A stretch of DNA of 64,000 bases from the NCBI RefSeq assembly GCF_000348985.1, contig NC_035924.1:682001-746000 (forward strand). Direction: 5' to 3'. This DNA comes from Huiozyma naganishii CBS 8797. Its lineage: Eukaryota; Ascomycota; Saccharomycetes; Saccharomycetales; Saccharomycetaceae. The position numbers and the translations under genes were made by a program. Positions 19,935 to 29,454 of this stretch are shown one piece after another (position 1 is the stretch's first letter; every line of letters begins with the position of its first letter). Under the pieces are notes generated by a model. The model was not told the origin of the DNA, did no database searches, and worked only from the letters and a program-made list of their open reading frames with translations.

Positions 19935-20554
19935 CCTGCAGTGTCAAAGCTCCAAGAATCAAGTCGTTATTTTACTCGACGTGGTCATGCACTGAAACCT
20001 CTTGATGATTCTGGGAACAGTCGCACCCAAAGACAAAGCTGCGACAACTTTATAAACGATGAAAACCGCGCACGAATCGCTATTCCAGAAGTCAGGGCGC
20101 GAAATCAGAACTCGATCGATCCCCCCCACAAAAACAAGAATACTCAACAAAATTTAAACAACGCTTTTTCCGAGCCCCCCTCGACACGTATGTTTGTTTG
20201 CGTGCTTGCGTATTGTATAATGCTATAGAAACCTCCACCCAAACGGTAAACACTTCTTAAATAATCGCAGATCCTTTGATAGTCGACTCTTTCCGTCTTT
20301 CCTCCCGTTTCTCGAGGGCTGTCACGTGCGCCGCGCACAGAAAGTCCGCGGACTGCGCCCCACTCCGCGGACTTGTTCAGGTCCGAGTGGTGTTGGTGCT
20401 GCTGGGGTGTGTTGTAGAGATGGGTTACGTCCGGGGACGTGCGTGTTCAGTTACAATGCCGGGTCCATAAGTTCGGTGGAATATGCGCATTCCCCGTCTT
20501 GCAACGGGCGTCCAAGAATGAGTAGGTGAGTGGCACGAGTTCATATCATTCCAC
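19935..20554. promoter_or_regulatory. UBP9/13 promoter and RAD51 3' region
   Basis: This 620-bp region lies between two minus-strand genes. It contains a twin TCCGCGGA element (listed separately) and a CACGTG at 20323-20328. A GC-rich half next to RAD51 grades into AT-rich sequence near UBP. The genes expected here from the ancestral order (SKT5/SHC1, KIP1) are missing and I saw no remnants. Confidence 0.55.
20345..20371. promoter_or_regulatory. twin TCCGCGGA (PDRE-like) sites
   Basis: TCCGCGGA occurs at 20345-20352 and 20364-20371. The whole forms a perfect 11-bp inverted repeat (AAGTCCGCGGA and TCCGCGGACTT) with an 11-bp spacer. TCCGCGGA is the consensus pleiotropic drug response element bound by the zinc-cluster factors Pdr1/Pdr3. 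It lies about 410-440 bp upstream of the UBP start. Confidence 0.6.
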
Positions 20555-21718
20555 TCACTCATCCTCCTCTCTTGGATCACCCACACCGTCCTCGTATATG
20601 GCGAACACACACTCTGCCTCGGGGAGACAGGGTGAGTCGGCCACTTTACATAGTCTCTGACAGCCCTTCCCCTTCCTGAACCCTAGTCTTGTTGTAGAGG
20701 AGTGTGCCATGATGTTCCCACCGATCGGCTTTTTGGGGTCCGGGTTGAACATCATCCCACCGTCGACCTGCGCAACGACCTGGTTAGTCACAACAACGGC
20801 GACCCCAAACTGGTCGGCGAGCCGTTGCAGCGCCCGCATGAACTTTGCCAGATGCATCTGCCTTGCGCTCAGTTCCCCACGACCGGAGAAGTCTGTTCTG
20901 TACAGAGCCATCACGGAGTCGACAATAATGAGCGAAAACCGAGACTCGCTCATCATCTGTGCAGCTGCGTCCAGCAGCCGCAGTTGGTGGTCTGCGTTGT
21001 AGGCTCTTGCGTAAGCGACGTTGTTCAGCGCGTCGTCTGGGTCCAGTCCGAACCGCTGCGCGATCGATACAAGCCTAACTGGCCTGAACGTACCCTCTGT
21101 GTCGATGTACAGGCACTTCCCCTCGCCACCGCCAATATCCAGCGGTATCTGGCAAGTGACTGCCAGAGTGTGGCACAGTTGCGACTTACCCGTTCTGAAC
21201 TCACCGTACAGTTCCGTGATAGACCCGGTCTCGACCCCGCCACCTAGCAGTGTGTCCAAGTTTTTCGAACCCGTTGTCAAACATATCATTTCCGATCTAC
21301 GCATGTGGAAGTCTGCAGCGGTGACAAACCCCATGGGCACAAGCCTAGCAGCCTCATTCAAAAGCCGGTCCGCCTTTGTCTCCGAGATACCTTTAATCTC
21401 CAACAACGCCTTCTTCGGGGCGTACGCGACTGCCTCGACCGTGTGCAGCCCGCTCTCCCTCAACTTCTTAATATCCGTGGACGTAATACCATTAATCTGT
21501 AACTTTTCAAGCGGCACGAACGACACGAGCGCCACATCCTCCTCCTCAGCACCGTTGCCCGCTCCCTGTTGGGACCCCTGCTGGGAACCACCCCCCTCGG
21601 GAACCTCCAACTGTGTCTGCGACTGCGGCAACGTATCTCCAGCATCGATATGCGACGAAGCGGACATCAGCGACATGTGATGCTCCTGCTGGCTCTCCTC
21701 CTGTGTTTGCGTTGACAT
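20555..21718 (-). CDS. RAD51: Rad51 recombinase
   Basis: This 387-aa RecA-family recombinase forms nucleoprotein filaments for homologous recombination. After a Gln/Ser-rich N-terminus it has the helix-hairpin-helix domain ([31 protein letters not shown]). The core then carries Walker A GEFRTGKS at 172-179, the [15 protein letters not shown] segment and Walker [14 protein letters not shown]. The C-terminus ends [11 protein letters not shown] as in S. cerevisiae Rad51 (400 aa). The open frame extends 30 codons upstream but only from a TTG; the ATG at 21718 (MSTQTQEE) is the start. The coding sequence is markedly more GC-rich than its neighbours. An MCB (ACGCGT) lies 186 bp upstream. Confidence 0.97.
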   Translation of the reverse strand: MSTQTQEESQQEHHMSLMSASSHIDAGDTLPQSQTQLEVPEGGGSQQGSQQGAGNGAEEEDVALVSFVPLEKLQINGITSTDIKKLRESGLHTVEAVAYAPKKALLEIKGISETKADRLLNEAARLVPMGFVTAADFHMRRSEMICLTTGSKNLDTLLGGGVETGSITELYGEFRTGKSQLCHTLAVTCQIPLDIGGGEGKCLYIDTEGTFRPVRLVSIAQRFGLDPDDALNNVAYARAYNADHQLRLLDAAAQMMSESRFSLIIVDSVMALYRTDFSGRGELSARQMHLAKFMRALQRLADQFGVAVVVTNQVVAQVDGGMMFNPDPKKPIGGNIMAHSSTTRLGFRKGKGCQRLCKVADSPCLPEAECVFAIYEDGVGDPREEDE

Positions 21719-21903
21719 TGTTGTATGCAGAAAAAAACAACCAGTACCGTGCCCTAACTCCGAAAGCGAAAGCAACCTCTCCAGAAGAGATGAGGAAGAG
21801 AACAGCAATGATTTTCAAATAAATTTCAGACCAGTTTTCGCGTTATTTATATCGCTTGCGAGAAAAGAAATGTCAAAAAAAGCCAGAAAAAGAAAAGAAA
21901 ATT

Positions 21904-21909
21904 ACGCGT
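21904..21909. promoter_or_regulatory. MCB element (ACGCGT)
   Basis: ACGCGT is the Mbp1/Swi6 (MBF) binding core. Its place about 186 bp upstream of the RAD51 ATG fits the G1/S-regulated transcription known for RAD51 in yeast. Confidence 0.65.
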
Positions 21910-21968
21910 AAGACGCTGTTTGGATCTTTCCCGATGCGGTATAAATTGCCCGATCTGGCCGTAAATGG

Positions 21969-22014
21969 CCCAAACGGGAAAAATGTTTTGATTTGAGCAA
22001 TTTTCCCGTTTGGG
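21969..22014. repeat. perfect 14-bp inverted repeat in the RAD51-PUP3 promoter
   Basis: CCCAAACGGGAAAA (21969-21982) and TTTTCCCGTTTGGG (22001-22014) are exact reverse complements separated by 18 bp. It lies in the middle of the divergent promoter, so it is more likely a paired factor-binding site or cruciform-capable dyad than a terminator. I do not recognise the half-site with confidence. Confidence 0.7.
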
Positions 22015-22066
22015 ATATGTGATTAGTGTTACCCTCTCTTTTTCAGAAAAACAAATAGTTTCAAAT

Positions 22067-22075
22067 GGTGGCAAA
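22067..22075 (+). promoter_or_regulatory. PACE (Rpn4) element GGTGGCAAA
   Basis: This is an exact match to the proteasome-associated control element bound by Rpn4. It lies 160 bp upstream of the proteasome gene PUP3 in the correct orientation. Confidence 0.85.
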
Positions 22076-22234
22076 AAATGAAAAACGAAGAAAACAGAGA
22101 GATTGGGAGGAAGGGTAGCAGTGGGCTGTAGTGGGTTAAGTGGCAGGAGACCTAGACGAGTCCACTAGAATCAGTCGCTTTACCTCGAGTGACGACTCTG
22201 AGACCACCAAAAAATAGCAGTATAACGAAATACC

Positions 22235-22852
22235 ATGTCGGATCCAAGTTCCATCAACGGTGGTATCTGTGTTGCCATGGCTGGGAAGGACTGTGTAGCC
22301 ATTGCGTGCGACTTGCGTCTCGGGAGTCAATCGTTGGGTGTGTCGAACAACTTCGAGAAGATCTTTCACTACGGGCACGTGTTCATGGGGATGACTGGGC
22401 TGGCGACTGACGTGCTAACGTTGAGCGATGTGTTCCGTTACAAGACGAATCTGTACAAACTGAGGGAGGACCGGATGATTGAACCGGAAACTTTCACGCA
22501 ATTGGTCTCCAGTACGCTCTACGAGAGGAGGTTTGGCCCCTATTTTGTAGGCCCAGTGGTGGCAGGGATCAACTCCAAGACGGGGAAACCGTTCATCGCA
22601 GGGTTCGACCTTATTGGGTGTATTGACGAGGCTAAAGATTTTATAGTTAGTGGGACTGCATCGGACCAATTGTTCGGTATGTGTGAATCCCTGTACGAAC
22701 CAAATTTGGAGGCAGACGATCTTTTCGAGACTATAAGTCAGGCTCTTTTGAACGCAGCCGACCGTGACGCGCTGTCAGGTTGGGGCGCCGTTGTATACAT
22801 CATCAAGAAGGACAAAGTGATAAAGAAGAACCTCAAGATGAGACAAGATTGA
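22235..22852 (+). CDS. PUP3: 20S proteasome subunit beta-3
   Basis: This 205-aa protein equals the length of S. cerevisiae Pup3, a non-catalytic beta-ring subunit of the 20S core. It starts MSDPSSINGGICVAMAGKD without a cleavable propeptide or N-terminal Thr nucleophile, as expected for beta-3. Family motifs include AIACDLRLGSQ, VFMGMTGLATDV, RRFGPYFVGPVVAG and the C-terminal LSGWGAVVYIIKKD. Control by Rpn4 is suggested by the PACE element upstream. It sits between RAD51 and AIM11 exactly as on chromosome V of S. cerevisiae. Confidence 0.96.
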   Translation: MSDPSSINGGICVAMAGKDCVAIACDLRLGSQSLGVSNNFEKIFHYGHVFMGMTGLATDVLTLSDVFRYKTNLYKLREDRMIEPETFTQLVSSTLYERRFGPYFVGPVVAGINSKTGKPFIAGFDLIGCIDEAKDFIVSGTASDQLFGMCESLYEPNLEADDLFETISQALLNAADRDALSGWGAVVYIIKKDKVIKKNLKMRQD

Positions 22853-23143
22853 TACTTTGCAAAGAAAAATGAGGAAACGAGGGGAAAAGAGGAGGGAAGT
22901 TACCGGAACCACACCCGGCAAGCATAATAGATGATCTTATGCAATGTTCATATGCACACTTAGCAACAACAACAACAACACCCAACTATATATACATGTC
23001 TAGGTATAGTAATGTACATTCAAAGAGAGTTCCACTCTGTACAGTTTGGCCAAGTTTTGCTAAGTGGGAAAAAAAGGTATAAAAACAGATGGTCAATACT
23101 TGTAACACTCTAAGGAGCCGATTGGGAAACAAGGGCATCAGTG

Positions 23144-23667
23144 ATGCCGCTCAATGAACCTCCTGCGGATGACAGGAAGTTTCGTCGGGGCAAGGAAATG
23201 TCTCGTTTCTTCGTCAGTACTGCGTTAACGCTTTTTTTCAGTAAACTAACCCATAGGACAATAAGCATGATGAAATGTACGTATTTATTTTCTGGCCTTA
23301 CGGCAAAAACCAGTCACCATACCAGTTTACTAACTAATAGACGTATCCACAATATTTTAAATCAGATCGACCCACAACCTTCCAAGCAAACCACGTCATC
23401 CCACCAATGAATTCATCTACTAAACTTATAGCACCACAAGCGGTAGCCTTATCTACAGGCCTGTCTGCTGGTTTCTTCTCCATGGTGGTCTTTGGCACGT
23501 GTTGGATATTTGACATCAATTCGGTTCAGGAGTTTACTCTCGGTTTTAAGAGGGTGCTGTCCCCATTGTCGGAAAGAATTGCCAACAAAGTGCCTCCGAT
23601 GGAAGACGACGAAGCTACTTCTGAATTGGAAAACGAACTGAAAGACCTATTCAAGACTGATAAATGA
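23144..23667 (+). CDS. AIM11: Aim11-like membrane protein, two exons
   Basis: The mature 144-aa reading frame is join(23144..23276, 23366..23667). Exon 1 (44 codons plus one base) encodes MPLNEPPADDRKFRRGKEMS and a hydrophobic segment. Exon 2 continues with YRPTTFQANHVIPPM, a second membrane segment (GLSAGFFSMVVFGTCWIFDI) and an acidic tail. The joined sequence lines up with S. cerevisiae Aim11 (137 aa, also intron-containing) through K-Y-x-P-x-x-F-Q-x-N and a PP motif at the junction. Two transmembrane helices are likely. In S. cerevisiae loss of AIM11 affects mitochondrial genome maintenance; its molecular role is unknown. Position between PUP3 and TSC11 is conserved. Confidence 0.85.
23277..23365 (+). 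other. AIM11: spliceosomal intron of AIM11
   Basis: The 89-nt intron has 5' site GTACGT (23277-23282), a perfect branch site TACTAAC (23328-23334) and 3' site CAG (23363-23365). A TAG at 23338-23340 is only a few bases after the branch; using it would add five sense codons and then a stop. The intron length is not a multiple of three, so retention shifts the frame to a stop at 23408-23410. Confidence 0.85.
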
Positions 23668-23976
23668 TCGATTCGTATTACCACTCACAATGTAAATAAA
23701 TGACCTGTACATACGTATACACGACTACAGCAGGGAGCCCTGTGGGTCCGCGACACTTTGGTTAACATAGTGCGCCCCAATCTAAGGCCCCAAAAGTTTC
23801 ATATCATTCGGATCAATTTTTTTTTAAGTATTAACAATACATGATTTAGAAATCTCTATTAATTGAAGAGTTAAGGTAACTTCTACCTGAATACGTCGCT
23901 CACCCCATCGGCAATCTTGCATAAAGTGACTAACATCGGCTGTTGTCACTGACTTTCAACGTCATAGGGGTACCAG
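23668..23976. promoter_or_regulatory. AIM11 3' / TSC11 promoter spacer
   Basis: This is a 309-bp spacer with a T-run (about 23818-23826) and otherwise unremarkable sequence. No known regulatory motif or RNA gene was identified. Confidence 0.5.
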
Positions 23977-26900
23977 ATGACGGATTCTCAAAATATCACT
24001 AATATGGAGAGGAGATCGTCCCAAAATGCACAGACACTCAAATTACCAGCGATGAGGTCCCCAACGTATTCTTTGAAAGGCAACTACTTGAATTTCGGGG
24101 ATGCAGATTTACCAATTTCCGGAAGTGCCCCCAATACGAGTGGGTCAGCTAGCGGGAAGAAGAACAACCTGGTGCTGTCCACATCGTTTGTCTCATCGAG
24201 AAGATTTGATAACGGATCTCCCTCCCCAACAAGTCCACTCCAGACAAGGAGTAAGAGGGATAGAAGTATGTCACGGACGAAGCAAAGTTTGAAGACCGAT
24301 ATAATACGGCTTCAACACGAGCTGAATCAAGTGCTGAAACAGAAAGAGAATGTGGAACGTGCCAGGGACGCCAACGTTGGGTCCAATATGTTCACGAACG
24401 AATACTCGACAGAGCATCTACAGAAACATTCAATGAGGATAAAGATTAATACACAACTTCGAGAGATGGACAAGACGATCAAAAGACTAGAACAACAGAT
24501 CAATGATTTAAAGTTTCAGTGCGAATCTTCAAAGAAATCTGATCTTGTTGAACCAAGTTTAAATAAAAGAGCCCCAAAGAAGGAGTTCCCGATTTTTCAG
24601 GGGATAATACAGGACTATGATTTGAACCATTCTTCTAAATCAGATTCTAATGAGTCAGTCACTCACGGCTCCAACACTCCGAAAAAGAAGAGGGATAATA
24701 GTACGCATACGGCCGATACAGCGAGATCAAAAACCAGCCCCGTCAAATCAGAATTTGGCATAAAGGACGATTTATGTGAAGACGAAGAGGATGAAGAGGA
24801 GAACGACACAACAGTACTCTCAAGTGATAGCGGTGAGAATATCAATAAGAAGGAAAATCGGGCCGTCGATATAGAAAGTGCAACGTGGTACATTAGCGAT
24901 TACATGGAAAGTCTGCATGAAACGAACGTGCCAACAGATTTTATAGTAGATAAAGCTAATAAATTAACTGCGCTGCTAACGGAAAGGCCAGAATTACGAG
25001 CAGATTTGGTCCTCACCTCTTTCATGCAAACTATCCAATCGCTGTTATTGAAGGATGACAAATTAATTGTTGCAGCAGCGTTCAGGATATGTCGGTATTT
25101 GATAAACGGGGAAGAGTTTATTCAATATTTGCACGATTTGAGGATAGACGCTTTTATCATAATATCACTAGCCAAGGACAATTCATTCCAAATAGAAAGA
25201 GAGCAAGCTTTGAAAATTACGAGAAAAATGGCCGAATATAAGAGTGGAATAACGAAAGGTATGTTACAAGCCATCATAAGCTGCGTGGAAAGAACCGATG
25301 ATGTGCTTAGAACAATGGCTATCGAAACTTTACTAGAAATGTGCTTACTGCAACCAGAAATGGTAAGCAACTGCCATGGGCTATACGTTTTAGAAGACTT
25401 GATACAGGAATATTCGTCGTTTTCTCTCGTTTCGATTATATTGGACACAATACTGGGGTTACTGAACAATCATTCCACGAGACAGTTTTTCTTAATGAAC
25501 TTTGATATCACCGTTTTGGCGACCGTCTTTTCGGACACCAGTACGAGGAAAACGTCCAATACCGAGAAATTTCAAAACGCTATTATTCTAATATGCAGAG
25601 CCTTAAAGAATCACAACGGGTTTATGTTATACTGTACAAACAATTTCAAGCCGATCAAGGAACTCCTATCGCTGTTTCAAATTCCATTATGCGCCCATTA
25701 TCTGATCGACATTTTCTTAGACATTCTAAGAATAAGACCATTGATGTTTAAGAATAGGAGGAGAAATTCTGTTATCAAAACAGGCATATCTGACTCTTTA
25801 CGAGATGCCTTGCCCATCAATCAATATCTTGCCCTGATAATTCAAGTTCTGGATGAATGCCATTTTCATGATTATATAGGTGAGCTATTAAACCACAAAC
25901 AAAATGATGAATTTACCAGCAGCGTCATCATGAAAGCACGTTATCTTTTGATAGAGTACTTTAACCTACGAATGAATCTTGTTGATAGAGAGCAAATACC
26001 AAAATTCTCATCTCTCTCTATGAAGGACATGTCTCTAAATGAAGAGGTTTTTCAGTTCAGAAAAATTTCGCATAACATGAACAAACACCGAAACACGATA
26101 GGGATGTCGCAAGTGAATTACGTGGAAAATATGAAAAGATTTACTCAGAAAGCTAGAAAATCCACGTTAGTTTCTGAAGTCGATGATTTAAGATTCAGAC
26201 AGATGGTATATGACAGTAGAGTATTGCAAACAAAAGATTTTACGAACTGGAATTGGAATATTATCCAAGAACTACTGGAAGGTCCATTAATGAACAAGCG
26301 CCAACTAGAAGAACTTGCAAAGTCTACGAAGTTTATTAGGAGGCTGCTGGTATTTTATAGACCCCTGCGGTTGAGATTTTCCAACGTTGATAAAGGCGCG
26401 CGACTAGCCCATAAGTACGTCCAGACCGGCTGTCAGTTTTTCAGAACACTAACTACGAACTCCGAAGGTATGAAGATATTGCTAGATGACACAAAGATCA
26501 TCCCCCAACTAGCATCTTTGTTGTTCAGGGCAATGGAAGGCAACACGCAGGAAAATATTTTTAACGAGGAAACACTACAATCAAAAGTTGTCTACGGCTA
26601 TTTCAAGTTCATAGGTGTTTTGACACAGTCCGAAAACGGTGTAAATATACTGACTAGATGGAATTTCTTCACCGTCATTTACAAAATGTTTCAACCTGAA
26701 TTGAGCATAGGATCCGAATTTCTGGTGTTGGTTCTACCAGAATTGGATCCCACATATTCTGCACACTGCAGAACGATTATCGGTAAAGCATTGGTGATCC
26801 CGCAAGAATCAATAAGAGTTAGAGCAACACATCACATTGGAAAACAGTTGAACGCTGTTATGAAGGATACTTTTAGGGATGACCGAAATGATGATCATAC

Positions 26901-28332
26901 AAGTTTAGATATGAAAAAGTTTACGGTAGAGATGTTGACAAGACAGTTATATGATGCCAGTCCCAATGTGGTCGCGACAGCCGATCAAGCGCTGTACGAA
27001 TGCATTGTTGACACTGATGTCCACGGAGAGATGAACATATCATTCAGAACATTTCTGGATCAAATGGTTTTCATCCAATCTCCGGTTATCTTTGAATTAC
27101 TGAGCAGTCCATATGGATTCCAGCTTTTGAATGAGATAAATTTTGTAGAACAAGAGAGGAAGCTATGGCTAGAGTGCAAAAATCGTGAATATGTGACTAA
27201 ACTAGAGGACTTTTTGGCAGCGACTCAAAATAAATCTCTGAAATTACTGGCATTTACAGTCGAAAACAGACTACCATTACATTTCTACGAGAGTTTGGCT
27301 AAAACCGAAGATGGTATAACGTTATTGAGCCAAAATGGAGACTTGGTCAAATTTATTAATGTGGTAAAGAGTTATTCTCATAGTATTGGAGCGGAGGATG
27401 AGTCAACCATAGATATAATGGAGGTCAAATCAGCACTTTGGTGCTGTGGGTACATTGGTTCCACTGAACTCGGTGTTGGATTAATAGATAACTACTCTGT
27501 CGCCGAAGACTTTGTTAAGATAGCATACGACGCGGATAATAGCGGGATGAAATTTACTGCATTTTGTGTGCTAGGATTAATCGGGAGGACGATAGAAGGT
27601 TGCGAAATTTTAGATGAGTTGGGGTGGAGTTGCACCATAAGTGTTCAGGGGAAACCAGTAGGGATAGCGTTACCACGCCGGTTGGACAAGTTTCTGTCTT
27701 ACAAGGAGAAGCCTTGGATTTTGGAACACGAGTACGAGGAGGAAATGATCGAATTTTATACTGACACTCAATCCATCATCAACACGTCTTCGGTTCCATC
27801 CATTGATTATAATTTGGATAATTTCTTGGAAGAGAAAAACAGCATTGACAACCCATTGAATGAAAAGGATCCAAATAAATGTGACGCTAGTGCAGTGAGA
27901 AGACTGAGAACCAAATCGCTCGATGCTATGGCTCCAAATTCGAAGGATTATGGCACAGGAATGACGACACGCTTTTCGAACGGCAATAAAAATTTTGCTG
28001 CAAGGAAGCAAAGATCCCACACTATAAATACACAACTGTCGGACAGTAATGTATTGAATGAGGAGATGGCAAATATCGTCGAGAAAGTGGTGGAGACTGT
28101 TAGCCAATTGGGGAATCATATTTTATCAAATTCTGCCATAAAACAAATAACCGATTTGAACAACAAATATGGATCAGTACTATTTGAAAGTGAAATTGTC
28201 TTTGGTAAAGTAATGGAGATGATGGACACTTACCGATTTAAACCTCATGTTAGGAAATTTCTCTGCGGACTTGTTATCAATAAACGTTCATTAGAAAATG
28301 TCATCAAAAATGACACAAAGAGAAGAGGGTAG
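23977..28332 (+). CDS. TSC11: Tsc11/Avo3, Rictor-family TORC2 scaffold
   Basis: This 1451-aa protein closely matches S. cerevisiae Tsc11/Avo3 (1430 aa), the Rictor-like scaffold of TORC2. TORC2 controls Ypk kinases, sphingolipid synthesis and actin polarity at the plasma membrane. The N-terminal 300 residues are Ser-rich and disordered, with a coiled coil around 105-185 (LQHELNQVLKQKENVERARD; LREMDKTIKRLEQQINDL). An acidic tract follows (DEEDEEENDT). The remainder is a long armadillo/HEAT-type helical repeat array typical of Rictor. Codon use is AT-rich, in contrast to RAD51 nearby. Synteny with PUP3, AIM11 and IES5 is as on chromosome V. Confidence 0.93.
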   Translation: MTDSQNITNMERRSSQNAQTLKLPAMRSPTYSLKGNYLNFGDADLPISGSAPNTSGSASGKKNNLVLSTSFVSSRRFDNGSPSPTSPLQTRSKRDRSMSRTKQSLKTDIIRLQHELNQVLKQKENVERARDANVGSNMFTNEYSTEHLQKHSMRIKINTQLREMDKTIKRLEQQINDLKFQCESSKKSDLVEPSLNKRAPKKEFPIFQGIIQDYDLNHSSKSDSNESVTHGSNTPKKKRDNSTHTADTARSKTSPVKSEFGIKDDLCEDEEDEEENDTTVLSSDSGENINKKENRAVDIESATWYISDYMESLHETNVPTDFIVDKANKLTALLTERPELRADLVLTSFMQTIQSLLLKDDKLIVAAAFRICRYLINGEEFIQYLHDLRIDAFIIISLAKDNSFQIEREQALKITRKMAEYKSGITKGMLQAIISCVERTDDVLRTMAIETLLEMCLLQPEMVSNCHGLYVLEDLIQEYSSFSLVSIILDTILGLLNNHSTRQFFLMNFDITVLATVFSDTSTRKTSNTEKFQNAIILICRALKNHNGFMLYCTNNFKPIKELLSLFQIPLCAHYLIDIFLDILRIRPLMFKNRRRNSVIKTGISDSLRDALPINQYLALIIQVLDECHFHDYIGELLNHKQNDEFTSSVIMKARYLLIEYFNLRMNLVDREQIPKFSSLSMKDMSLNEEVFQFRKISHNMNKHRNTIGMSQVNYVENMKRFTQKARKSTLVSEVDDLRFRQMVYDSRVLQTKDFTNWNWNIIQELLEGPLMNKRQLEELAKSTKFIRRLLVFYRPLRLRFSNVDKGARLAHKYVQTGCQFFRTLTTNSEGMKILLDDTKIIPQLASLLFRAMEGNTQENIFNEETLQSKVVYGYFKFIGVLTQSENGVNILTRWNFFTVIYKMFQPELSIGSEFLVLVLPELDPTYSAHCRTIIGKALVIPQESIRVRATHHIGKQLNAVMKDTFRDDRNDDHTSLDMKKFTVEMLTRQLYDASPNVVATADQALYECIVDTDVHGEMNISFRTFLDQMVFIQSPVIFELLSSPYGFQLLNEINFVEQERKLWLECKNREYVTKLEDFLAATQNKSLKLLAFTVENRLPLHFYESLAKTEDGITLLSQNGDLVKFINVVKSYSHSIGAEDESTIDIMEVKSALWCCGYIGSTELGVGLIDNYSVAEDFVKIAYDADNSGMKFTAFCVLGLIGRTIEGCEILDELGWSCTISVQGKPVGIALPRRLDKFLSYKEKPWILEHEYEEEMIEFYTDTQSIINTSSVPSIDYNLDNFLEEKNSIDNPLNEKDPNKCDASAVRRLRTKSLDAMAPNSKDYGTGMTTRFSNGNKNFAARKQRSHTINTQLSDSNVLNEEMANIVEKVVETVSQLGNHILSNSAIKQITDLNNKYGSVLFESEIVFGKVMEMMDTYRFKPHVRKFLCGLVINKRSLENVIKNDTKRRG

Positions 28333-28424
28333 TGTTACGTACTTTATAATGTGTAAAGAATAGATGCAAGGGCAATTGGAAGAACAGCAGTGTTTCTTGA
28401 CGCCCGGTTTTTTTTTTCGATTAT

Positions 28425-28796
28425 TTATTCTGCTGATTGATTTTCCTGGTATAAAAGTGATGTAGATTTGTACCGATCATATGAATCTTGCAACTCTTGT
28501 GTCATGGAAAATTTGTCGGGATCGGCAGATGCCAACAAAATCTGATCGTTGTACCACTTTAACTCTGGTACGAGATTCAAGACTTTTTGGGATATGAGTT
28601 TCGGCTGCTCCCTTTGAGTACTAGTTGATATCAAGTCTTTGTCCACCTGTTCCAACACACGGAAAAGACTCGATGACTTCCTCAACAGAGTAGTATATTC
28701 TTTCGTCAATGTGGTTTCCTGCTTTGCCAATTCTTCATTCCTGGATACCATTTTTTGAAAATCCTTTTCTGTTGCCTCGGTCGGTATGGGAGCCAT
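28425..28796 (-). CDS. IES5: Ies5, INO80 complex subunit
   Basis: This is a 123-aa acidic, helical protein, against 125 aa for S. cerevisiae Ies5. Ies5 is a small non-catalytic subunit of the INO80 chromatin remodeller. The N-terminal half is a predicted coiled coil (NEELAKQETTLTKEYTTLLR). No enzymatic motif is visible. The name rests on size, orientation and position between TSC11 and MET6, together with general resemblance. The stop codons of TSC11 and IES5 are about 92 bp apart in convergent arrangement. Confidence 0.8.
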   Translation of the reverse strand: MAPIPTEATEKDFQKMVSRNEELAKQETTLTKEYTTLLRKSSSLFRVLEQVDKDLISTSTQREQPKLISQKVLNLVPELKWYNDQILLASADPDKFSMTQELQDSYDRYKSTSLLYQENQSAE

Positions 28797-29337
28797 TGTT
28801 CCAAGGACTATTAAATTAGGCTTCGATTACTGTATCTAGAACGGTTTGTTGGGCCGATTGTCTTATACTATCAGACCATTTATGTTAATTTTACAGCACT
28901 AAATTTTATAGCCATGGTTTTTTCTTAACCAAAGGAATCAATGAGGCCAGACCAAATTTTCAAGAAGTTAACCATTCTGTAGTACTAAAAGGCGGGGTAA
29001 CGCAAACACAGACTGGTGCTGAGTGCTTTGGAGGAGAGTGTTTGCAGAGACGTGGAACAAATAAAGAGTACATACATGTTCAAGATAAGTGTCATGTAAG
29101 ACACAGTGGCAAAAATGACGGACCAAGGTTGTGTCGATGCTTGCCAAGGTTCTGAGCGCTCGTTAAAGTTCAGATTTAATAAACATCTGTGCGTTATTTA
29201 GGTGTTTGTCTCGACACTTGTGGATTTATTCTTCTGGTACAAGAAACTCTACTCTGTACAAGAAGCCAGGTTTTAAGTTGTGCCAGCTTTGTTGCCCACT
29301 CTAACGTGTCCAGATCTTATTTCGAACCACCTGATAT

Positions 29338-29345
29338 TCACGTGA
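29338..29345. promoter_or_regulatory. Cbf1 site TCACGTGA
   Basis: This is a palindromic TCACGTGA, the preferred Cbf1 (with Met4/Met28) binding sequence of sulfur-amino-acid genes. It pairs with the Met31/32 motif about 100 bp away upstream of MET6. Confidence 0.65.
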
Positions 29346-29445
29346 CTACATTGCACTGTCGTTGCAAGTGACAATATTTTTGCTTTTGCAAAAAGTGAAA
29401 AAAAAAATACCAAAAAAAAAAAAGAAAAGAAAGAAGTGGGACCCA

Positions 29446-29454
29446 AAACTGTGG
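29446..29454 (+). promoter_or_regulatory. Met31/Met32 site AAACTGTGG
   Basis: AAACTGTGG followed by C is an exact match to the Met31/Met32 motif AAACTGTGGC that recruits Met4 to methionine genes. It supports sulfur-responsive control of MET6. Confidence 0.7.

Larger units (their letters stand above)
21719..22234. promoter_or_regulatory. divergent RAD51-PUP3 promoter
   Basis: This 516-bp region is shared by RAD51 (minus) and PUP3 (plus). It contains an MCB, a PACE element and a perfect 14-bp inverted repeat between them, each listed separately. The layout suggests separate control modules: cell-cycle/DNA-damage on the RAD51 side and Rpn4 on the PUP3 side. Confidence 0.7.

Noticed and set aside
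21719..21808. 30-codon N-terminal extension of RAD51
   Set aside because: It begins with TTG, has no ATG, and Rad51 proteins align from the downstream Met.
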